Below, in pieces: positions 1 through 12,504 of a DNA stretch of 64,000 nucleotides. How positions within the stretch are numbered: the stretch's first letter is position 1; each line of letters begins with the position of its first letter. The notes below the pieces were generated by a model. It did no database searches. It was not told the DNA's origin and worked only from the letters and a program-made list of their open reading frames with translations. Made by a program: the position numbers and the translations under genes. Source of the DNA: Arthrobacter ipis (GTDB taxonomy: Bacteria > Actinomycetota > Actinomycetes > Actinomycetales > Micrococcaceae); NCBI RefSeq assembly GCF_014694315.1, contig NZ_JAAOXD010000001.1, forward strand, positions 82,839 to 146,838, read 5' to 3'.

Positions 1-65
1 GGTCCGCGGCCGTCGCCTTTTCCTGTGGAGCTTTTGCCCGGGTGCCTTCGTTGCTGTGGAGCGCG

Positions 66-314
66 TTAGGACGCGCGGCGGGCCCTGGCGGCGCGGCGCT
101 TCAGTGCGCGCCGCTCGTCCTCGCTCATGCCGCCCCACACGCCGGCGTCCTGTCCGGACTCCAGCGCCCACTGCAGGCAGGTGTCAACGACCGGGCACCG
201 GCGGCAGACGCTCTTGGCTTCTTCGATCTGCAAAAGCGCTGGGCCAGTATTGCCCACGGGGAAAAACAGCTCCGGGTCCTTGTCGAGGCAGGCCGCGCGG
301 TTACGCCAATCCAT
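66..314 (-). CDS. whiB1: WhiB-family iron-sulfur transcriptional regulator WhiB1
   Basis: This 82-residue protein is a WhiB-family regulator that binds a 4Fe-4S cluster; in mycobacteria WhiB1 is an essential, nitric-oxide-sensitive protein that binds the housekeeping sigma factor. The four cluster ligands are visible as C9, C37, C40 and C46 (CxxC then CxxxxxC), followed by the family turn GVWGGMSEDERR near residue 58 and a basic Arg/Ala-rich tail that would contact DNA. Spacing and length match WhiB1 rather than the longer WhiB2/WhiB7 types. The ATG start begins MDWRNRAAC as in relatives. It stands alone, and its upstream region faces a divergent membrane protein gene. Confidence 0.95.
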   Translation of the reverse strand: MDWRNRAACLDKDPELFFPVGNTGPALLQIEEAKSVCRRCPVVDTCLQWALESGQDAGVWGGMSEDERRALKRRAARARRAS

Positions 315-383
315 GCTGATCAGTCACTCCATTCCTGGGAAGTCAATACCCTTGTGAAAATATTCACTAGGGCTTACATAGGA

Positions 384-406
384 AAGGGGCCCTGGAGGGC
401 CCCCTT
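384..406 (-). promoter_or_regulatory. GC-rich hairpin in the whiB1 upstream region
   Basis: GGGGCCC (386-392) and GGGCCCC (397-403) form a stem around a TGGA loop, flanked by AAA and TT. It lies 70-90 bases upstream of whiB1, so on the minus strand it would be either in the whiB1 leader or a boundary structure shielding whiB1 from upstream transcription. Its role is inferred only from the palindrome. The rest of the 232-base gap (315-546) must hold divergent promoters, but I could not assign -35/-10 pairs with confidence. Confidence 0.35.
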
Positions 407-546
407 GGTCATCTGGATCAAGCGTTTCATGTTAACGCTGTGTAAACAAGGGGTAGTGGACCACGAAATCCCCAAGAAACGTGAGCGATGCATCACATCA
501 GCGGGCTTTCCCGCCGTGAGTCGACTATCTCGGGTAGTGTGCCAGT

Positions 547-1044
547 GTGTCAAGACCCCCAGAAGAGCCGTCCGGCCCGTTCGCTGACGCCGGAGACGGC
601 GGACTGCCGGAGGACCAAGCCTCCGCGGGAAGGGGCCGTTCGAGCCCCGTCCGTCCCCGAGCCGTCGCCGTGATCTCTGGGATCGTGGCAGCGGAGGCCA
701 CGGCCCTGCTGGGCGCAGCAGCCTGGTACGGTTTCCAGCTGGCCAGCGGTGCGCCTGTCATGTCGTTTTGGGGTGCCATTTTCACGCTCGGCCTGCTCCT
801 GGCTTTTGCGTCATGGCTGTATGCCGTTGCCGTGTTCCTGTTCCGGGGCTTCCGCTGGCCGAGGGCCGGTGCGCTGGTGGCCCAACTGTTCGTGCTGACC
901 ATTGGCTTCCCCACGCTCACCGGCGGATTCCCGGTGGCCGGCGCCGCGATGCTGATCCCGGCCGCCACTGCCATCGTCCTGCTGTTCGACAAGCGCGTGA
1001 TCCGCTTCGCCTCCCGCGCCGCTTCCGCTCCGCCGGCACTCTAA
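547..1044 (+). CDS. Small multi-pass membrane protein, function unknown
   Basis: This 165-residue protein has a hydrophilic, acidic, Pro/Gly-rich N-terminus (about 40 residues) followed by four hydrophobic segments at roughly residues 42-62, 73-97, 106-124 and 127-145, and a short basic-then-Ala/Pro tail. That is a compact integral membrane protein with no recognisable catalytic motif. The chosen GTG start (GTG TCA AGA) is supported by GC-rich third codon positions from there on; no strong ribosome binding site is visible. Its stop overlaps the stop of the convergent FtsK-type gene by 4 bases, so there is no room for a terminator. I do not recognise a characterised family. Confidence 0.75.
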   Translation: MSRPPEEPSGPFADAGDGGLPEDQASAGRGRSSPVRPRAVAVISGIVAAEATALLGAAAWYGFQLASGAPVMSFWGAIFTLGLLLAFASWLYAVAVFLFRGFRWPRAGALVAQLFVLTIGFPTLTGGFPVAGAAMLIPAATAIVLLFDKRVIRFASRAASAPPAL

Positions 1045-4000
1045 CGCCTCCTGACTTGGTCGGCCACCGCCAGTTGGACGGGCACCGCCGTGCCGTCCGC
1101 CACGAGCAGGGCGCGTCCTGGCGGGGGATGGGGCTCCGGGTCAATCCGTAAGCCGAAGATGTCGCCATCCAGCGGACTGCGGGGCGCAATGAGGACGCCC
1201 CTGCCGCCACTGCGGGCTGCCATGGCGAGCGGGACACGCTGCATCAGTGACTGGCCGAACGCGGCTGAGAAAACTATCGCCCAGCCGCGACTGTTCAGCT
1301 CCACCAGTTGCTGCTGGGAAATGGCAGGCAGCATGTCGGCATCATCGACGAGGAGTATGGCGTCCCTTGGCAGGCTTCCTTCTACGGCGTCACGGTGGAC
1401 CGCAGCCCAAAAGTCGCCGGAACCGGACCCCCTGCCGGGGTGCGGCCAGCCGGCCGCCAAGGGATTGAGCACCGGCAGGGAAGCCAGGAACGAGGACTTG
1501 CCCGAACCCGCGCTGCCCAGCACGGCAAGGACGGCGCCTCCCGGCAGGCGCACCCAGGCAGGGGCGGGTTCGTCCCCGCCCACGCCAATCACCAGGCACC
1601 GGGCGGCTCTACGCACCGGGTGGGCCGCTGCGGGATCTGGTCCGTGCAGAGGGACGTCTGAAGCAGGCCCATCGAAAGCAGCGTCGCCTGAAGCTCGATC
1701 CCCTCTGGGCATCCGGGAGAGTACGTCCGCCACAGAGAGCTGCACGGGAAGGGCATCCACGCGGAAGGGCCTGACCCGCACCGGCCCCTGCATCGCTTCG
1801 CCGAGGGCAATGACAGTTCCGGAACCGGCACGTCGACCTGCTGGGACATAGAGCTGGCAGACCGCCTGGCGCCCCGCCGACAAAGCCCAGGATGCCACGG
1901 CCCGGCCCGGAACTGGAGGAAGGTCGGGCATCTTGGGCCACGCCAGCCTGCTCTCGGCGCTGGCGCGCCGCGGGCAGTAGATGCGGTTGGGGATTGCCGG
2001 TAAGAACCGCGACGTCACGAGTTCCCGGTCGCCGGAGATCACCACGGTGATTCCGGCACGGTGGCCGTCCCGGACGATGTCCTGGACATGGTCCTCGGCG
2101 CGGGTCGGAGGACCGGAGCGGAGGGCCGACAGCCAGGAGCCCCAGCCTGAAATGGCCAGTACCAGCGGCGGCCCGAAGGTTGCCGGGAGCCGGCTGAGCC
2201 GCCCGGACGCCTCGCCCGCCAGGCGCTCCAGGAGGCGCACACCGCGGCGGAGGTCGTCGAGGTTCACAAAGGACCCAGCGCGGTGCGCGCCCGCTATTCC
2301 CGCCAAGGACCCGTCCGCATCGAGGGCATAGAGGTGGCATTCCGTCGGATGGGCCAGCAGCTGTTGCATCGCCATTGACATGGCGTGGGCGGCGTCCGGG
2401 GATCCTGCGCCGATCAGTGCCAGATGCCCATCGGTTCCGGGCCGCCAGGTGAGACCGGCCAGCCGCTGCTCCTCGGGCAGGTCCAGCAACCCCAGCCCGA
2501 CGGCCAAATCGCCGGCAGTACCCCGGACGGTGGCTGAAGCGACGGTGCCTGAAGGGACGGTGCCTGAAGGGACGGCGCCCGCAGGGACGGCGTCTGCCGG
2601 GACCGCGCCTGCAGGGACGCCGTCTGCAGGGACGGCTTCCGCAAGGACGAGGCCATCTGCGGTGAGTGCGGCCAGATGGGCGGGATCGGTCAGTACGTCC
2701 GGAAGCGGCGGAGCCAGCGGACGGCGCACCGGAGAACCCCCCATTCCGGCCCATAGGGAGGCAGTCAGCTCCACCACAGGCCTGGCGGCGTCCGACGGGG
2801 TTGTGGGCGGAAGGCTGCTGCCGGTGACTGAAGGCAGCATCGCCAGCGCTGCGGTTGCCTCAAGCACCCTGACCGGGCAAGCTGCAGGTTCCTCGCCGGT
2901 GCTGGCAATTGATGCTGACTGGAACTCCTCAGCAGTTTCGGTACCCCTGGCCAGGTAGGCGCGGCCGGGCCGGTTGACGGGAATGGCCGATGCCGCATTG
3001 GTGCCGATCACATCGGCTGACTCGTGCGCGGACTGCATCCGAAGGGCGATGCTGGTAGTAACGTTCGCCCGGATGTCCGCAGTGAGAGCCCCCTGCGGGC
3101 GCTGGGTCGCCATGATCAGGTGGATGCCCAGGGAGCGGCCAATGGCAGCAATCCTCATCAGCTCGGTCAGGGTCTCCGGAGCGTCCTCGACGAGCATCCG
3201 GAACTCATCGATGATGAGGATGAGCTGGGGGAGGGGCGGTCCGCCCGCAGGCGCCATGCGATAGGCGGCCAGGTCCGGGGCGCTGGCTGCGGCTAGCAGC
3301 TGCTCGCGCCGACGGACTTCTGCCCGCAGGGACACAATCGTGCGCTCCAGCTGGTTGCTGGCCAAATCCGTCAGCATGCCGACGCAGTGGGGGATGCCAG
3401 TCAGCGGACTGAGTCCGGACCCGCCCTTGAAGTCGAAGAAGAGAACATTGACGCGGTCCGGCGGGTAGCACAGGGCGAGCCCGGCGGTAATCGTGCGAAG
3501 CAGTTCCGATTTTCCGGCACCGGTGGTGCCCGCAACGAGGACGTGCGGGCCATCCGCCTCAAGATCCAGGACACGCACTCCCCGGTCGGTGCTGCCCAGG
3601 GGGATGGTGAGTCCCGGCTCCAGCTTGCCTGCCGCCCAGCGTTTGGCGGTTGCAGGAGCCGACAGGTCAAGAACATCGCCCAGCCCGCAGCTCGCCGGGA
3701 GGGGGTGTCCCTCAGCCGGCATCTCAGGGAGGGACCGGCGGTATGTCCGGCAGTAGCGGTCGAAAACGCCGGAGGGCACCAGGTCTGCAACGAAGCGGTG
3801 TTCCCTGGTCTGCGTCCGAAGCATGCCTCCGCGCTCGCCAAGTTCAATGTCGGTTTCCGCCGGCTGCTGTCCCGGGCCCGGCAGATGGACCACCCGCCAG
3901 CCGAGACCGCGGGCAGTTTCGATGATGCCGGCCTCCGGGGTGCCGTCCGCTGCTTCGCCGAAGAGCAGGAGAATGCGGGACGCATCCTGTCCGCCGGACG

Positions 4001-5318
4001 TGTCCGTCACGGCCGCCAGGGTGTCAGGGATCCTTGAATGGAGTGAGACGTCGGGAAGGAACCGCGCCGCGAGCGGTAGGGAAGAAGCCGGTCCATGAAT
4101 CGCGATCCGGGTGCCGCTGGCCAGCGGATATCCCGTGAGCTGCATCAGGAACGAATGGACCAGACCATGTACCTCGGGCTCTGGTCCCCGGACGGAAAGG
4201 ACCACAAAGCCAGGATCAAGGACCAGCGGCACCGCCCCGAGCCCAGGGGGTTTGAAGCCCGGCTGGTTCGGCTCGAGGCGTATGTTGGCCAGTTGGTCAG
4301 CCAAGCCGAGCCTGAGCCAGGCGCCCGGCGCAGGCCCTGGCGCTTCCTTGTACTTTGATTTCTCCCGTTCGGCACTCCGGCCGGTGCGGACAGGGCACCG
4401 CGCGCGAACCGCAGCGCTCAGTGCAAGATCAGCAGCGGACGGTGCGGACCGTCGTCGTCGGTCCAGATCCTTCGCAACCGCCGCCGCGACTGCCGATCTG
4501 AGCTCGCGGCGCTGCCGGACGCCCGAGAGCACCGGGACTAGTAGAGACACTGCCGACACCGCGGTGAAGGCCAGAAACATCCACGACCCCGTCGCCAGCA
4601 CCAGCCCCACACCTATGATCACAGGGAGAACCGCCCCGAGGAGCAGCATGGACCGGCCCGCCGGCACGGCCGGGTGTGGCACGGTCAGCGGCTCGGCCAC
4701 AGAGCTCCCAGCGAACCCAAGCTCGGCGTCCCGTGCCCCTGACGGCGCAGCCAACACGACCGACATGGACGAATTGCCGCAGCGAATACGGGAACCGATC
4801 GCGACGGCTGCTTTTGACACCTGTTTGCCGTCAACATCGGTTCCGTTAATGCTGCCAAGGTCCACAAGGGTCAGTGACTTATCCGTAACCTCGAGTCGGG
4901 CGTGCTCGCGGGAGAGATCGGCATCCGGAATCGTCAGTTCGGCGTTGGTCCGGCCGATTCTGTAGTTTCCCCGCCGCAACGGAAGTACAGAGCCTGCAGC
5001 GGGGCCGCTGTCCACCACGAGGAGCATGGCAGCGGGAGGTTCGCCGGCCGGTCCGGCCCCGGACACGGCGGTGTCGGACCCGCCACTGGTGGAAGGACCA
5101 TCCACCAGAACAGCCCCGTTAATGAGGGGGCTTCTGCCGACGGTCAACACGCCCAGCAGCGTGCCCTCCACCGATAGCCTGCCGGTCTGGAAGCGACGCG
5201 AGAGCTCGGCTTCCAGATCGGACCCTGGGCACCCGTCCGGAGCCGACACCGTCAGCTCGACCGGCCCGCCTTGGGATAGGGACCCGGGAGCACGCACGAG
5301 CGTGCACTGCAGTTCCAT
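1041..5318 (-). CDS. FHA domain-containing FtsK/SpoIIIE ATPase (EssC/EccC-like)
   Basis: This 1425-residue membrane ATPase has the architecture of type VII secretion motor proteins. After a beta-rich N-terminus comes a canonical FHA phosphothreonine-binding domain (about residues 105-190: YRIGRT, SREHARL, GSINGT), then two transmembrane helices (about 225-272). Three tandem ATPase modules follow. The first has a full Walker A (GTTGAGKSELL, about 594) and Walker B (LILIIDEF, about 700); the second has a decayed P-loop (GAGSPDAAHA, about 965); the third has GSAGSGKSSFL (about 1259) and ILLVDDAD. An active first module and weaker later ones match EssC/EccC. AAAGGCGG precedes the ATG. No WXG100 substrate, EccB/D/E or mycosin gene lies in the window, so substrate and pathway are unproven. 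Confidence 0.85.
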   Translation of the reverse strand: MELQCTLVRAPGSLSQGGPVELTVSAPDGCPGSDLEAELSRRFQTGRLSVEGTLLGVLTVGRSPLINGAVLVDGPSTSGGSDTAVSGAGPAGEPPAAMLLVVDSGPAAGSVLPLRRGNYRIGRTNAELTIPDADLSREHARLEVTDKSLTLVDLGSINGTDVDGKQVSKAAVAIGSRIRCGNSSMSVVLAAPSGARDAELGFAGSSVAEPLTVPHPAVPAGRSMLLLGAVLPVIIGVGLVLATGSWMFLAFTAVSAVSLLVPVLSGVRQRRELRSAVAAAVAKDLDRRRRSAPSAADLALSAAVRARCPVRTGRSAEREKSKYKEAPGPAPGAWLRLGLADQLANIRLEPNQPGFKPPGLGAVPLVLDPGFVVLSVRGPEPEVHGLVHSFLMQLTGYPLASGTRIAIHGPASSLPLAARFLPDVSLHSRIPDTLAAVTDTSGGQDASRILLLFGEAADGTPEAGIIETARGLGWRVVHLPGPGQQPAETDIELGERGGMLRTQTREHRFVADLVPSGVFDRYCRTYRRSLPEMPAEGHPLPASCGLGDVLDLSAPATAKRWAAGKLEPGLTIPLGSTDRGVRVLDLEADGPHVLVAGTTGAGKSELLRTITAGLALCYPPDRVNVLFFDFKGGSGLSPLTGIPHCVGMLTDLASNQLERTIVSLRAEVRRREQLLAAASAPDLAAYRMAPAGGPPLPQLILIIDEFRMLVEDAPETLTELMRIAAIGRSLGIHLIMATQRPQGALTADIRANVTTSIALRMQSAHESADVIGTNAASAIPVNRPGRAYLARGTETAEEFQSASIASTGEEPAACPVRVLEATAALAMLPSVTGSSLPPTTPSDAARPVVELTASLWAGMGGSPVRRPLAPPLPDVLTDPAHLAALTADGLVLAEAVPADGVPAGAVPADAVPAGAVPSGTVPSGTVASATVRGTAGDLAVGLGLLDLPEEQRLAGLTWRPGTDGHLALIGAGSPDAAHAMSMAMQQLLAHPTECHLYALDADGSLAGIAGAHRAGSFVNLDDLRRGVRLLERLAGEASGRLSRLPATFGPPLVLAISGWGSWLSALRSGPPTRAEDHVQDIVRDGHRAGITVVISGDRELVTSRFLPAIPNRIYCPRRASAESRLAWPKMPDLPPVPGRAVASWALSAGRQAVCQLYVPAGRRAGSGTVIALGEAMQGPVRVRPFRVDALPVQLSVADVLSRMPRGDRASGDAAFDGPASDVPLHGPDPAAAHPVRRAARCLVIGVGGDEPAPAWVRLPGGAVLAVLGSAGSGKSSFLASLPVLNPLAAGWPHPGRGSGSGDFWAAVHRDAVEGSLPRDAILLVDDADMLPAISQQQLVELNSRGWAIVFSAAFGQSLMQRVPLAMAARSGGRGVLIAPRSPLDGDIFGLRIDPEPHPPPGRALLVADGTAVPVQLAVADQVRRR
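2526..2645 (-). repeat. Eight tandem 15-bp units inside the FtsK-type gene
   Basis: Eight consecutive 15-base units of the type GACGGTGCCTGAAGG run without interruption, two of them identical (2541-2555 and 2556-2570). On the coding strand they encode five-residue units of the form V/A-P-A/S-G/D-A/T-V, making a flexible Pro/Ala/Val linker between the first and second ATPase modules (about residues 892-931). Because the unit is a multiple of three, copy-number change would alter linker length without shifting frame. Confidence 0.85.
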
Positions 5319-5404
5319 TCGTGTCCGCCTTTCCGGAGCCTTTTGGAGGAAACGCTAGCCCTCATCACAGCGAGCCGATCCTGCATATTGGTGTATGTGG
5401 ATAA

Positions 5405-8696
<3,292 letters not shown>

Positions 8697-8700
<4 letters not shown>

Positions 8701-9575
8701 GCAGTAGCGTCGACGAGCTTACCCGCCCCGGCGTCGGCGGCGGCTTGACGGAAGTATTTCGTACGCGCTTCCTGCTGCACCTCCTGGTCCGCAAGGAACT
8801 GAAGGTCAGATACAGGGGCTCGGTCCTTGGCTTGATGTGGTCCTACGTCAAGCCGGGGATGCAGTTCCTGGTGTTCTACATTGCCCTCGGAGTCTTTCTC
8901 GGATTGGAAAACAGCCCCCGGAATCCGGACGGCCTGCCCAACTACGCGATCTATTTGTTCTCGGGCATCGTGCTGATCAACTTTTTTTCCGAGGCGCTCG
9001 GTAACGCGTCGCGGTCTATTGTCAACAACGGAGGATTGATCAAGAAGATCTATCTTCCGCGGGAGCTTTTCCCTGTTGCCTCAGTGTGGGTCTCGGCAGT
9101 GCACTTTTTTCCGCAGCTGGTCATCCTGTTGGCAGCCTGCCTCTTCGCAGGATGGCAACCATCGGCCTTGCAGTTGGCCGCGGCTGCTGGCGGGTTTGTG
9201 GTGGTGGCACTGCTTGCCACTGGGCTGGGATTGCTTTTCGGAGCCATCAATGTCTACTTCCGGGACTCCGAAAACTTCGTGGACATGCTCCTCATGGTTG
9301 CCACGTGGGCCTCGCCGGTGATGTACGCCTGGACCATGGTGGTCGATAAGCTCGGTCAGTTCTGGTTCGGCGTCTACCAGTTGAACCCGATCACTGTGGG
9401 AGTGGAACTGTTCCACTTTGCCTTCTGGGTGCCGACGACTGATGGCAGTTTCGAATTGCCAGAGAATCTGATGTCAGTGTGGCTGCCCTACGCGTTGCTG
9501 GTTTCGGCTGCGGTGCTGCTTTTGGGCCAGATCACATTTCGCCGGCTTGAGGGCCGCTTCGCTCAGGAGCTTTGA
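8697..9575 (+). CDS. wzm: Polysaccharide ABC transporter permease (Wzm/TagG/RfbA type)
   Basis: The 292-residue protein is the membrane subunit of an ABC-2 type polysaccharide exporter. The amphipathic N-terminal stretch FLLHLLVRKELKVRYRGSVL followed by LGLMWSYVKPGMQFL is the signature of this family, and about six membrane spans follow. In mycobacteria the orthologous Wzm (Rv3783) with Wzt carries lipid-linked galactan across the membrane. Its ATG overlaps the glfT2 stop, and the ATPase gene follows one base after its stop, so the exporter is co-translated with the galactan polymerase; the likely cargo is therefore a lipid-linked galactofuran-containing glycan. Confidence 0.92.
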
Positions 9576-9576
9576 G

Positions 9577-10308
9577 TTGACCACAGCCATCGAAGTCAAG
9601 AACATCAACAAGCAGTTTGTGCTCCGCCACACACGCTCCATCAAAGAGGCCATTGTGTGGCTTTTGAAGGGACGGAAGGGCGACCTGTCCGAGAAGTTCC
9701 ATGCCCTCCATAACGTGTCCCTGGAGGTTGGCGCGGGTGAGGCAGTCGCGCTCCTGGGGCTCAACGGCTCGGGCAAGTCAACGTTGCTCAAACATATATC
9801 GGGCGTTCTCGTGCCGGACGACGGCAGCGTCCGCACCCGTGGCAGGGTGGCGGGACTGATTGAGGTCGGGGCTGGATTCCATCCCGACCTTTCCGGCCGG
9901 GACAACGTTTACCTCAATGGTGCAATCCTCGGAATGTCGGAGGCGGACATCGACGAGCGGTTCGCCTCCATCATCGAGTTCGCAGAGATCGAGAAGTTCA
10001 TCGACACGGAGGTGAAGTTCTATTCTTCCGGCATGTACCTCCGGCTGGCGTTCTCCGTGGCGGTGCACACCGATCCCGAGGTTTTCCTTGTTGACGAGAT
10101 TCTCGCGGTTGGCGATGAGCCTTTTCAAAGGAAGTGCATCGAGAAGATTCAGCAGCTGGCAGCGGAAGGAAAGACACTCGTGGTCGTGAGCCACGACTTG
10201 GATTTGGTTTCCACGATTTGCGACCGGGGTGTGCTGCTGGAGCATGGGAACATCACTTTCGACGGTCCGATTTCGGAAGGCATCGCCAAGCTGCGTGGCC
10301 ATGTCTAG
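9577..10308 (+). CDS. wzt: Polysaccharide ABC transporter ATP-binding protein (Wzt/TagH type)
   Basis: This 243-residue nucleotide-binding subunit powers export by the adjacent permease. It carries Walker A GLNGSGKSTLL, the short signature YSSGMYLRLAFSVA typical of Wzt/TagH proteins, Walker B VFLVDEILAVGD, and H-loop VVSHDLD. It lacks the C-terminal carbohydrate-binding extension of some O-antigen Wzt proteins, like mycobacterial Rv3781. The reading frame extends upstream to 9547, but the TTG at 9577 has AGGAG seven bases before it and gives the family N-terminus TTAIEVKNINKQF. No GlfT1-type initiating transferase sits between permease and ATPase, unlike the mycobacterial order. Confidence 0.92.
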   Translation: MTTAIEVKNINKQFVLRHTRSIKEAIVWLLKGRKGDLSEKFHALHNVSLEVGAGEAVALLGLNGSGKSTLLKHISGVLVPDDGSVRTRGRVAGLIEVGAGFHPDLSGRDNVYLNGAILGMSEADIDERFASIIEFAEIEKFIDTEVKFYSSGMYLRLAFSVAVHTDPEVFLVDEILAVGDEPFQRKCIEKIQQLAAEGKTLVVVSHDLDLVSTICDRGVLLEHGNITFDGPISEGIAKLRGHV

Positions 10309-12394
10309 AGGACCAACTACGGGCACGGCTGGCCAGAGGGCGGACATTCAAGGCCTTCGGACCCTGTCGGTTGGAATCGTTATTGCCTACCATCTGCGGC
10401 CTGACTTGTTGCCGGGCGGGTTCGTCGGCGTCGACGTCTTTTTCGTTATCTCAGGGTTTCTGATTGTCGGTTCGCTTGTCCGTGAAATCAGCGAACACGG
10501 CCGCATCGGTATGCTGGCCTTCTATGCCCGCCGCATCCGGCGCCTGCTCCCTGCCTCGACAGCCGTTCTTCTAGCCACCATGGTCGGGGCCGTCCTGCTG
10601 ATGCCCCAGCACCGCTGGCAGTCGATCGCTCTTGACGTCGTGATGTCGGCGATCCAGATTCAAAACTGGAACCAAGCGTTCAGTTCCGTGAGTTACGAGT
10701 CGGCCAATGCACTCGTCTCGCCCGTGCAGCATTTTTGGTCTCTCGCCGTTGAAGAGCAGTTCTACATCATCATTCCCTTGCTCTTGGTTGGAGCCGGACT
10801 GGTGGCCCGCCGCAGTAGGATCCCGGTCAGACGTTGCTGCGCTTACCTACTGGGCTTGATGGTCTGTGCCTCCCTCATCCATTCCGTTCTTTTCACGGCG
10901 TCGAATCATGACGTGGCCTACTTCGCCACCACGACGCGAATGTGGGAAATCGGCTTGGGTGGGCTGGGTGCACTGCTGCTTCCGGTCTTTCGTCCCGGAG
11001 TCCGCACAGGAGCTGTTCTGGCGTGGCTGGGACTGGCGATGATCCTGTCGGCGGCAATCCTCTACTCCACGCAGATGGAATTTCCCGGCTTGGTGGCGCT
11101 GCTGCCTGTCACGGGTGCCGCGCTCGTTCTCATGAGCGCCCCGGCGCCGGCTGGTTCTCCCCGGCAAGGCGAGGTATCGGTTTTGCACCCAGCCACATAT
11201 TTGAGCGTGGCCCCGATGAAGTACCTCGGTGACATCTCGTATTCGCTTTACCTGTGGCACTGGCCACTGATCGTCTTCTATGTCTACCTGGCGGGCAGGA
11301 CTCCGAATCTTGCCACGGCCGCCCTGCTGGCTGGCGCGAGCGTGCTGCTGGCCGTGCTGTCCTATCGCTTCGTGGAACAGCCCTTCAGGCAGGCCAAGCG
11401 AGTGAGGCCTGCAGAGGGCCGCCGGTTCCGGGCAAGGCCCCGCACACTAAGGGACTACGCTCTGGGTGTGTCTCTGATAGCCACGACCTGCCTCACGGCG
11501 GCGGCTCCATGGGGGGTCGTGGAGGCAAAGTCCGCGTCGCTCAACTACGAGATCTCCGATGCGGATTATCCCGGTGCGCTTGCCTTCGACCCGGGTCGGC
11601 CTGCCCATGTTCCGCAGCAGAAGGCGGTGGTTCCTGACCCGGCGGTTGCCACTAAGGATGTACCGCTGACCAACAAAGACGGTTGCAACGTCTACGATCC
11701 GGTCAAGTCGCCGGACACCGGCTGCACATACGGGGATTTAGAAGCCCAGCGTACGCTCGCGATTATCGGTGATTCCCATGCCAGCCAGTACGTCGACCCC
11801 TTGGCGTCCATAGGAGAGAAGAACGGTTGGAAGGTCCGGGCCATGGTGCGGAACGGCTGTCCTTTTACGGCGGCTCCGCCAGCGTCCAAGGATACGGTCT
11901 TCAGCAACTGCCCGGAGCAGAACCGTCAGTCTCTCCGGAAGCTGCTGCGCATGAAACCAGACATGGTTGTGGTGGCCGGCATGACCCCGGCGGGTTATAA
12001 ATCTGCCCTCGGATGGGAGTGGAAGAATGATCGTGAGCTAGTTTCCGGTTATCAAGAGATGCTGCGGCCCCTGATCGAGGCAGGCATCAAAGTTTCAGTG
12101 ATTTCGGATTCGCCATTTCCGGCTTTCTCTGTCCCGGACTGTGTTGAGAGGAACGGGCCTGCCGCGCCGAACTGCTCGGTTCCTGACGAGCCGGACCGGG
12201 CTCAAACGGACCCCCTTCGGGTTGCCGCCCAAGAGGTTGGCGGACTGGGCGTTGTGGATCTGGGTAATTATTTTTGCAGGAACGGGAGTTGTCCCCCAGT
12301 GATCGGCAACGTCCTAGTTTACCGCGACAACCATCTAACTGCCACCTTTGCCCGCACACTGAGCGGCCCATTGAAGCGTGCGCTGAAGTTGTAG
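10301..12394 (+). CDS. Membrane O-acyltransferase with SGNH domain (OafA/YrhL type)
   Basis: This 697-residue protein joins an acyltransferase-3 membrane domain (about residues 1-390, ten or more helices) to a periplasmic SGNH hydrolase-like domain. In the first, GFVGVDVFFVISGFLI, LAVEEQFYIIIPLLL and YSLYLWHWPLIVFY are the family blocks. In the second, IIGDSHASQY (about 489) supplies the nucleophile serine and YRDNHLTATFA near the end the Asp/His pair. Such proteins acetylate O-antigens, peptidoglycan or other cell-wall glycans. I start at the ATG inside the last codons of the ATPase gene (8-base overlap). Its location suggests it decorates the exported polysaccharide; the acceptor is inferred. 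Confidence 0.9.
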   Translation: MSRGPTTGTAGQRADIQGLRTLSVGIVIAYHLRPDLLPGGFVGVDVFFVISGFLIVGSLVREISEHGRIGMLAFYARRIRRLLPASTAVLLATMVGAVLLMPQHRWQSIALDVVMSAIQIQNWNQAFSSVSYESANALVSPVQHFWSLAVEEQFYIIIPLLLVGAGLVARRSRIPVRRCCAYLLGLMVCASLIHSVLFTASNHDVAYFATTTRMWEIGLGGLGALLLPVFRPGVRTGAVLAWLGLAMILSAAILYSTQMEFPGLVALLPVTGAALVLMSAPAPAGSPRQGEVSVLHPATYLSVAPMKYLGDISYSLYLWHWPLIVFYVYLAGRTPNLATAALLAGASVLLAVLSYRFVEQPFRQAKRVRPAEGRRFRARPRTLRDYALGVSLIATTCLTAAAPWGVVEAKSASLNYEISDADYPGALAFDPGRPAHVPQQKAVVPDPAVATKDVPLTNKDGCNVYDPVKSPDTGCTYGDLEAQRTLAIIGDSHASQYVDPLASIGEKNGWKVRAMVRNGCPFTAAPPASKDTVFSNCPEQNRQSLRKLLRMKPDMVVVAGMTPAGYKSALGWEWKNDRELVSGYQEMLRPLIEAGIKVSVISDSPFPAFSVPDCVERNGPAAPNCSVPDEPDRAQTDPLRVAAQEVGGLGVVDLGNYFCRNGSCPPVIGNVLVYRDNHLTATFARTLSGPLKRALKL

Positions 12395-12504
12395 CGGTGG
12401 ACGACTGAATACGGGCGTGCGCCAGAAACTCGCTAGGCTAGACCAAGAACTCCTGCGCCCGTTGGGGCGCACAAACACCAAATTATAGAGAAGGCGACGT
12501 ATTC

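Noticed and set aside
1609-2754. 381-residue frame inside the FtsK-type gene
   Set aside because: Same strand, other frame; Arg/Pro/Gly-rich shadow of a gene with clear FHA and ATPase motifs.
4111-4965. 284-residue plus-strand frame
   Set aside because: Antisense to the FHA and membrane part of the FtsK-type gene; Ser/Arg/Thr/Pro-rich shadow with no motifs.
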